Shown here: positions 59,501-64,000 of the stretch, piece after piece | Numbering within the stretch: position 1 is the first letter of the stretch | Layout: the number at the start of each line of letters is the position of its first letter | Assembly (NCBI GenBank): GCA_963920525.1 | Contig: OY986436.1 | Location: 91,847,868-91,911,867 of the forward strand | Source: Dichetophora obliterata | Lineage: Eukaryota > Arthropoda > Insecta > Diptera > Sciomyzidae | Direction: 5' to 3' | Length of the DNA stretch: 64,000 nucleotides | Notes under the pieces: generated by a model | The model's input: only the letters and a program-made list of their open reading frames with translations | The model's database searches: none | Told to the model about the DNA's origin: nothing | Made by a program: the position numbers and the translations under genes

Positions 59501-62500
59501 TGTCGGTGAAGATTTGTTTTAAATTTGCACAGCTCAAAACTGCCGGGAAACACATTCGCAGGGAGACTATTCCACAACTTAACCATGCGAGTAAAGAACG
59601 AATTATCACGGTAATGGTAGGTTCTATTGGGCATCGATGCAATGGTAAAGGGGTGGGCTTGGACAGCTGCCCGAGTGGACCTGGGAAAAACACGAGCTGG
59701 TGGCGTCAGGCCATATATCTCCCTTGAACACTTCTTATGGTAATACCTACACTGAAATAATTTCATCCCCTATTAAATATATACTTTCATCCCCTATCAA
59801 TACGACGTTGAATTCGATCCAAAAGCTCCAAATAAGATCTTGAAGCCCCTACCCAAATGTGCGAATTGTACGCCATTTTTGGCCTAATATATTAGGTGTA
59901 GATCATGTGAAGATCAGCTGAAGTGAAATATTTTTTGCACCGTTTTAGAAAACCTAGGCACTTACCCGCTTCTTTCGACACATCGAAAATATGATCATTC
60001 CAACGAAGATCACATTGGATTGATATGCACAGAACGTCAAAAGCGGCTGATTCCACAAGATCTACACCATTCATAATGAGAGGAGTTAAGGGGCAATCCA
60101 CACGCTTGTGATAACAGACAGCACTGGGTCTTGCTTTCATTGAACTCTACTCTATTAGCAAGAAACCTCTCGGAGAATTTTTGTAGATCACTAAAGAGTG
60201 CGTCATTCATATTTTGCCTCTTTTTCTCTCAATCTCCATAGAACTTGGGCGTTTTTTGAATGATTATGAATGACAAATGCTGCTTTCGTCCGCAAACGAA
60301 TGTATTGGGTTGAAAGTCGTTGATAAAAAGCATAAACAAGGTGGGCGATAGGACTGGGCCCCGTGGTACTCCTGCGTTGATGGCGTGCTTCTCGGACGAA
60401 ATACCGTCAACTTCGATACGAATCGATCTGTCCTTGGGAAAACGCATGATCCATCCAGCAAAGTTACCACCAAAACCATATGCAACAAGTTTTGACACGA
60501 GCGCTTTATGTCACACCCGGTCGAACGCTTTAGAGATATCCAGAGCAACAACCCTGCTCTCGCTGAAAAAGTGAACGCATTTATTCCATTCTGCGGTTAA
60601 GAACGTCATAAGATCACCAGTAGAGCGAGCCCAACGGAAACCATACTGACGGTCGCTGAGCAGTTGGTTGTGCTCCAGATAGTTCACAACGTTGAAGTTT
60701 ATTACGCTCTCCATAACTTTGGAAAGCATAGAGCATATCGCTATGGGTAGGTAGTTTGCAGGGTTCGTGGCATTACCCATTTTATGTACCTTTTCGGACA
60801 TTTGCCACCTTCCAACAAAATGGAAATATACCTGTTCTGTAGGAAATGTTGTAAAGGTTGCGCGAAGGCCGAGTCAGCGAAGAAGCACACATTTTAAGCA
60901 CAATTGGCGGTATGCCAGAGGCTTTGTTTACGTTGAGATTTGTAAGGACCCTTTTAACTGCTCTCGTTCGAAAGTATATCTCCTGCATTGCAGAAGATGT
61001 ACCCTCAACAAAGGGCTGTGGCTGATTGCTATCCAAGAGAGTGGAATTTTGTATAAACAATCTAGCCAATAGGTTCGCTTTATCAACCGAGTCAGTGAAG
61101 ATTTGGTCATCTTTTAAAAGAGCTGGTATCGATGACGATGTCTGGTTCTTAACTCTTTTAACAAATGACCAAAAATTTTTGATCCCTTTGGGGCAGAGAA
61201 GAACCTTTTCTTGAATGCGATCTTCGTGCAGAAACTTTTCGCGTTTTAAAATTGCATTACAGCGATTCCTTGCCTGGAAACATATCAGCGAAACATAATT
61301 TCCAATTGAAGTTTCGATAAATATTATTTAACGCGGTCCAATTTGCTTTTCCATAAAACCATGCAGTCCTCTTCGGGGCTTTAGGCGTAGAGGTGCAGGG
61401 GTTAGCATATGGAAAAACAGCGGAGATGGTACAATGGTCCGAGTTACCAAGAGATGCTTTGACACTCACATCATATTTTTCATGATGTGAAGTCAGAAAA
61501 AGGTCAAGTGGGTTCCTTTACTAGTTGAATCAATTGGTTCGATTCAGCAGATAGGTCAAGATATTGCCAAACAGGTGTCAATGGGCCCGAGTGACGTAAC
61601 CAAGCCGTGTTGTGGACATTTAAATCACCTGCTACAACGATCTCACTGTCAGGAAACAACCCCAAAATATGCGTAATTAAATCAGAGAGAGAGAGAGTCT
61701 AGCTTGTTAAAAGTGGAATCTCTCCCTAGACTCGGACTTCTATAAATAAAACAGAAATGCAGCAAGTGAGAGCGAAGCCTGAACCTGAACCTAACCCAAA
61801 CTGAGCTTAACGCTGGATCGGTCATGTTCAGACTCCTCTCACACTGGTACGCTACATCCGTTCTTAAAAAAAGGGCGACGCCCCTATGCAAAGAAAACAA
61901 TGGCAGTAAGCGATACCCAGGTATATGAAAAGCCAGTGGATCTGCATCCTCAGCCATCTGGGTCTCGCTCAGTGCCAATATTTGAGGCATATATAGAGAA
62001 CAATGTACATAGACCGAGAAAAAATTCGCTCTCAGTCCACGAATATTGCAGAAATCTATGCGAAAATGACCCGACATTTTCGCACCACGCAAAAATCAAA
62101 CAAGTAAAGGCCCATAAGGTAATTAGTTACGGCTGCAAGAGAGCTGCACAACATGAGCAATATAAAAAGGACTGAAGCAAGTGTTATGCCTTTACTTCAG
62201 CACAATTCAGCCCAGTGTGTAACCCTACTTACAAATGTTACTAATGTGAAAGGATGGGGAGTTGACGAAACCTAAAAAACAACAATTACTTTCACCACGA
62301 GGAGCATAGAAAAGCCCCTCACATGGTCAGAGAAAAAAAAACACCAATGTTGTAAACGGTGTTGATGCTGCAGCTGGCGGCTGGCTCTCTGCAAAACAGG
62401 TTTTGCTGTAGGTTTGAGCTGCTGAGTTTTTGTTGTTTTGGACTATTGCTGTTTTTGTTTTTATAATTATTTATTTTGCACTGCTGTTTGTTTGTTTATA

Positions 62501-64000
62501 AGTTAAGTTTTTATTTATTTAAATTGTTTTAAAATAAAAACATATAACATTTTATTTGTACACTATCGCGTGTATATTTAGACAAGAAAAATACGACAAA
62601 ACATTTAAGCCACGGGACAAACAATTAGCTTTAAAAATTTAAATTTATGACGGGGACGAACGGACGCACGTCTACGCTCAACGAGATCACGAACGCAACT
62701 GATTTTAAATGTATTGCTTTTTGTACTTAATATATATACCTTGTACCTATATATATATAAAAGGTAAGATATTTGAAATAAAAAACACTTGGTTGGTTGA
62801 AAATACGAGTATTTATATTCCGTTCTAAAAAATTTTAAATTTTTCGTGCATATTTTAATCTTCTCTAGTTATTATTATTAGCAGCAACCATTACGGGGGA
62901 CTTGATATCAAGTTTCGCAGCATTATCGGCGAATTCATTTCCAATGATTTGAGCTAGACTAGGAATTTAGATAAGGATAAATTTAGGGAAAAGTTTTGTT
63001 AGTGCATTTCTTAGAATTTTGGTAAAAATTTTTGTTTTAAATTTAGTAGTTTCAATGGATTGGTTCCATCTTCACACTGCTCAGGAATGGATAGATCAGG
63101 TGGGTTCGTCAATACACCGTTAGAAAGGTCAGTTCATTGCCTCTCAAATGAGCCTTTAAAACAAGTTTTCTGTTTTGCAAGTATGAAATGGTCATACTTG
63201 TTAAAAATCCTTTGTAACTTCTTCGACTTGATTCATAACGAAATTAAAATATCTTTTAAGAAAACATCGCATAAATCTAATCCTAAGACATAAAAGCAAT
63301 TGATTAAGTTATGTCCTAGTCATTCCGTCTTTTCTTACAGATTCAAGTTGTCAACGGAGTTATTCTGATATCATGGCGCCAATCAGTGTTGCAGAAACAA
63401 ATAGACTATGGCGCAAAATTAGGTCATGTTGTACTCTCCTTAGCCAAAATGGAATTGGAAAACTTCTTTAAGAACGTTATGCCAGTTGCCGATTACTTCG
63501 ACCAAAGTGATATGCTTTTAGCGGTAAAGTATAATAATTTATGTTTTAAAAGTGTTCTGCATATTGAGACACTTCTTATTTATAAAAATTCACGACAGGT
63601 GAATGGTGAGCGGTCACCTACAGAAGTCTACAAGGATTTTCGCACCGCGGTACTTGATGTACTTAGCACCCTTGAAAATCAAGAGGCAATTCTCAACGGA
63701 ATAACAGGTATGGGAAGAGGGATGAATGACATACCCGGCAGTATTGTAAGCGTAGATACCGCACCTAGTCAAGCGCCGAATATTACAGACATGGCCGTTG
63801 CAAACACTCATTCCGTCGCAGGTGCTTCAAGTGTCACCAATGCCGTCATCACTCACGTCGCATCTAGTGCTGCTGCTAACGCTGTTCGAATAATCAACTC
63901 AGCAGCAATTACGCAGCAACCAACTCGAACAAATGGTGCTACAAGTATGGCAACAGATGGTAATAGTATACCACCGATTATCTGGGTCATCGGTGGACCC
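53327..64000 (+). CDS. Tandem-domain adenylate kinase (AK5-like), partial
   Basis: A nucleoside monophosphate kinase family gene that would transfer phosphate between ATP and AMP. Coding exons seen are 53327-53593, 53669-53811, 63341-63523 and 63599 to the window edge; introns are 75 bp, 9,529 bp and 75 bp, all GT-AG, and the exons join in frame. The order is: AK domain 1, Ser/Thr/Ala-rich linker, start of AK domain 2. Domain 1 has a P-loop with a Val in place of the usual Gly before Thr and lacks a typical Arg-rich lid, so it may be inactive and regulatory. This is inference. The 5' end is uncertain: the frame is open upstream of ATG 53407 to the acceptor at 53326, so an earlier exon may exist outside what I can recognise. 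No symbol is given because I am not certain of the fly orthologue. Confidence 0.88.
53669..53811 (+). CDS. Adenylate kinase gene exon with G-Y-P-R motif
   Basis: The acceptor TATATAG ends at 53668 and the donor is G|GTATAT. It reads DMQDFSQLSSKTVTEVLMLE and LISGYPRSMRDVVEYSEK. G-Y-P-R is the AMP-binding signature (usually G-F/Y-P-R). It joins the first exon by splitting a GAC codon and the next in phase 0. Confidence 0.9.
54551..54640. repeat. Direct repeat, copy 1 (partner 56141-56240)
   Basis: Both contain AACTTCTTTA, GTTGAACGATTTTGGTAGAG and AAATCTTTGGTTTGC. They bracket the MITE and the 55.6-56.1 kb foldback, so they may mark an older duplication or two copies of one repeat. Confidence 0.8.
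54924..55317. mobile_element. Harbinger-like MITE in the kinase intron
   Basis: TAA lies at 54921-54923 and 55318-55320. Inverted ends of about 36 bp start CACGG(A)GGTTACACGAGA and continue AGTACTGTTAAGACAGT. 394 bp, non-coding. Confidence 0.88.
55612..56134. repeat. Foldback with coding-like arms
   Basis: The left arm 55612-55850 and inverse right arm 55905-56134 share AACGAAAGTGCTTGAGTTTG, GGCTTTCTTTGCT and CAGCAAGTGCA words. The arms are rich in AGCAAGTGC tandem words, which create open frames on both strands. These frames are treated as artefacts. Confidence 0.82.
56241..56725. other. Intronic spacer
   Basis: No feature recognised. Confidence 0.5.
56726..58020. repeat. Foldback element, first pair of arms
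   Basis: The arm at 56726-56941 and its inverse at 57785-58020 share GCAAACAGAAA, TCATCCCCTCTAA, GTTGCGCA and TAGCTACAGTCGGCATATGA. The centre is AT-rich and holds the 57512-57651 MITE. Confidence 0.82.
57512..57651. mobile_element. Foldback MITE (TAA target)
   Basis: TAA lies at 57509-57511 and 57652-57654. Ends CCGCCTAGTGTTGTAAATTG and inverse CCGCCTACTGTTGTAAATCG. The inverted arms run about 60 bp each, so nearly the whole 140 bp folds. Confidence 0.88.
58089..59140. repeat. Foldback element, second pair of arms
   Basis: The arm at 58089-58335 and a diverged inverse at 58995-59140 belong to the same family as 56726-58020. The adjacent arms 57785-58020 and 58089-58335 are themselves inverted around a 68 bp spacer, with AAGTCTCTTTTAATGCCTCC at the inner edges. 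Confidence 0.78.
58410..58530. repeat. TA-rich microsatellite
   Basis: Alternating ATATACATATATATAAATAG units. The open frame over it is Tyr/Ile low complexity and not a gene. Confidence 0.9.
59165..59249. repeat. Palindrome pair TCCTACATGTAGGA
   Basis: Perfect 14 bp palindromes lie at 59165-59178 and 59236-59249, with a half-copy (ATCCTACATGTCC) near 59204 between them. Confidence 0.85.
59283..59340. other. Helitron-like tail fragment
   Basis: TAGCAGTAAGGCGGTCCGTG and GGCAGGACAACGTCTTCCAG match the tail-like segment near 48366-48410. It abuts the 3' side of the LINE. Confidence 0.5.
59473..60140 (-). pseudogene. LINE C-terminal region remnant
   Basis: Reads DLRWNDHIFDVSKEAGKCLG, later THRAAVQAHPF-like sequence and VKLWNSLPANVFPGSF, typical of the jockey/CR1 C-terminus. 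About 110 bp of RT-to-tail sequence seems lost near 59770-59890. Confidence 0.75.
60229..61110 (-). pseudogene. LINE reverse transcriptase domain remnant
   Basis: Blocks in order: LNVNKASGIPPIVLKMC, NYLPIAICSMLSKVMESVIN, LLSDRQYGFR, ALDISKAFDRV (catalytic Asp, motif A), GVPRGPVLSPTLFMLFIND (motif B) and HSFADESS (motif C). The second motif C acid is Glu where the 47.6 kb copy has Asp. Several frameshifts. Confidence 0.85.
61257..62083 (-). pseudogene. LINE endonuclease domain remnant
   Basis: Probable start M-S-G-H-F at 62083. It reads FRIDFCNIRGLRANFF, then LALSETQM (metal-binding Glu), then a block with IVVAGDLNVHNTAW and SDHCTIS near the end, the usual APE-type order (N, E, D-x-N, S-D-H). 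Frameshift and stops occur between 61682 and 61470. It would nick target DNA to prime reverse transcription. Confidence 0.82.
62101..63340. other. Intron 3' part, no gene seen
   Basis: AT-rich, with short microsatellite-like TATA runs at 62740-62760. No protein motif before the acceptor at 63340. Confidence 0.55.
63341..63523 (+). CDS. Adenylate kinase gene exon, lid and core of domain 1
   Basis: Acceptor TTTCTTACAG, donor GCG|GTAAAG, 61 codons in phase 0. It reads IQVVNGVILISWRQSVLQKQ and ENFFKNVMPVADYFDQSDML. The expected lid with G-R-x-D-D and an Arg pair is replaced by a shorter stretch (IDYGAKLGHVVLSLAKMEL), which argues for weak or no catalysis in domain 1. Confidence 0.88.
63599..64000 (+). 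CDS. Adenylate kinase gene exon, linker and start of domain 2
   Basis: The acceptor CACGACAG ends at 63598. It reads V-N-G-E-R-S-P-T-E-V-Y-K-D-F, closing domain 1, then a Ser/Thr/Ala-rich linker of about 80 residues, then P-P-I-I-W-V-I-G-G-P at the window edge, the start of a second P-loop. The exon continues beyond the window. Confidence 0.88.
   Translation, partial: MNGERSPTEVYKDFRTAVLDVLSTLENQEAILNGITGMGRGMNDIPGSIVSVDTAPSQAPNITDMAVANTHSVAGASSVTNAVITHVASSAAANAVRIINSAAITQQPTRTNGATSMATDGNSIPPIIWVIGGP

Larger units (their letters stand above)
59390..62100 (-). mobile_element. jockey/CR1-type LINE, long but decayed copy
   Basis: The 3' end is near 59390 with a short A-tail on the minus strand. 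Endonuclease, RT and C-terminal blocks can be read in order up to about 62083. It lies antisense in the kinase intron. There is no ORF1 that I can recognise upstream of 62100. Clade choice between jockey and CR1 is not settled. Confidence 0.82.
53812..63340 (+). other. 9.5 kb intron filled with mobile elements
   Basis: Bounded by GTATAT and TTTCTTACAG. It holds a Harbinger-like MITE, a foldback of about 520 bp, four arms of another foldback family, a second TAA MITE, a TA microsatellite and a LINE on the opposite strand. Flanking introns of the same gene are 75 bp. The size is inferred from the exons joining in frame and from family order. Confidence 0.85.

Noticed and set aside
60320..61214. 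Plus-strand frames over the LINE
   Set aside because: Antisense to the RT domain; no independent motif.
1..64000. CRISPR arrays, bacterial operons, riboswitches or rRNA
   Set aside because: None is seen; the tandem repeats lack spacer-repeat structure and the coding style is eukaryotic.
1..64000. LTR retrotransposons or endogenous viruses
   Set aside because: No paired long direct repeats with TG...CA ends, primer-binding site or gag-pol motifs were found by eye.

Overview
The window is AT-rich eukaryotic nuclear DNA with very little coding sequence and a dense load of transposable elements. The one confident host gene is split by a short (75 bp) and a very long (about 9.5 kb) GT-AG intron. 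The transposons (DD41D rosa-like, mariner, Tc1, piggyBac-like, hAT, Harbinger-like MITEs, a jockey/CR1-type LINE, a tRNA-derived SINE) fit an insect, most likely a higher fly. No bacterial, organellar or CRISPR signal was seen. The species is an inference, not something the sequence proves.

Host gene: a tandem-domain adenylate kinase (AK5-like) lies on the + strand. Its exons are 53327-53593, 53669-53811, 63341-63523 and 63599 to the window edge. The first kinase domain looks degenerate in the lid. A Ser/Ala/Thr-rich linker follows, and a second P-loop starts at the last bases of the window. The 9.5 kb intron holds a Harbinger-like MITE, several foldback repeats and a 2.7 kb LINE.

Layout. 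1-5 kb: a dead mariner interrupted by a TA-flanked element that carries a tRNA-like sequence, then a piggyBac-like MITE. 5-12 kb: SINE copy A, a foldback repeat cluster and mostly anonymous sequence. 12-14 kb: a piggyBac-like element containing a TA-flanked MITE that contains a long hairpin. 14.5-19.7 kb: two DD41D transposons and two more SINE copies. 20-25 kb: a hAT-type element with nested MITEs, dispersed repeats and a 215 bp tandem duplication. 25.6-28.1 kb: an element with long (about 250 bp) inverted termini that encloses a degraded gene of an unnamed multicopy arthropod-like family. 29.1-30.4 kb: a third, nearly intact DD41D copy with a single nonsense codon. 30.9-32.9 kb: a second degraded gene of unknown multicopy type. 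36-44 kb: five small MITEs and a long inverted repeat. 44.8-48.5 kb: a four-layer nest (Helitron-like, LINE, hAT, MITE). 49.6-50 kb: a 38 bp minisatellite. 51.6-52.7 kb: a Tc1 fragment and a KH-domain pseudogene. 53.3-64 kb: the adenylate kinase gene.

The elements do not form an operon or pathway. The window reads as one host gene beside and around layered transposon insertions whose order can be worked out from target-site duplications. Family names for the elements rest on termini, target-site duplications and recognisable protein motifs read by eye; no database search was possible.
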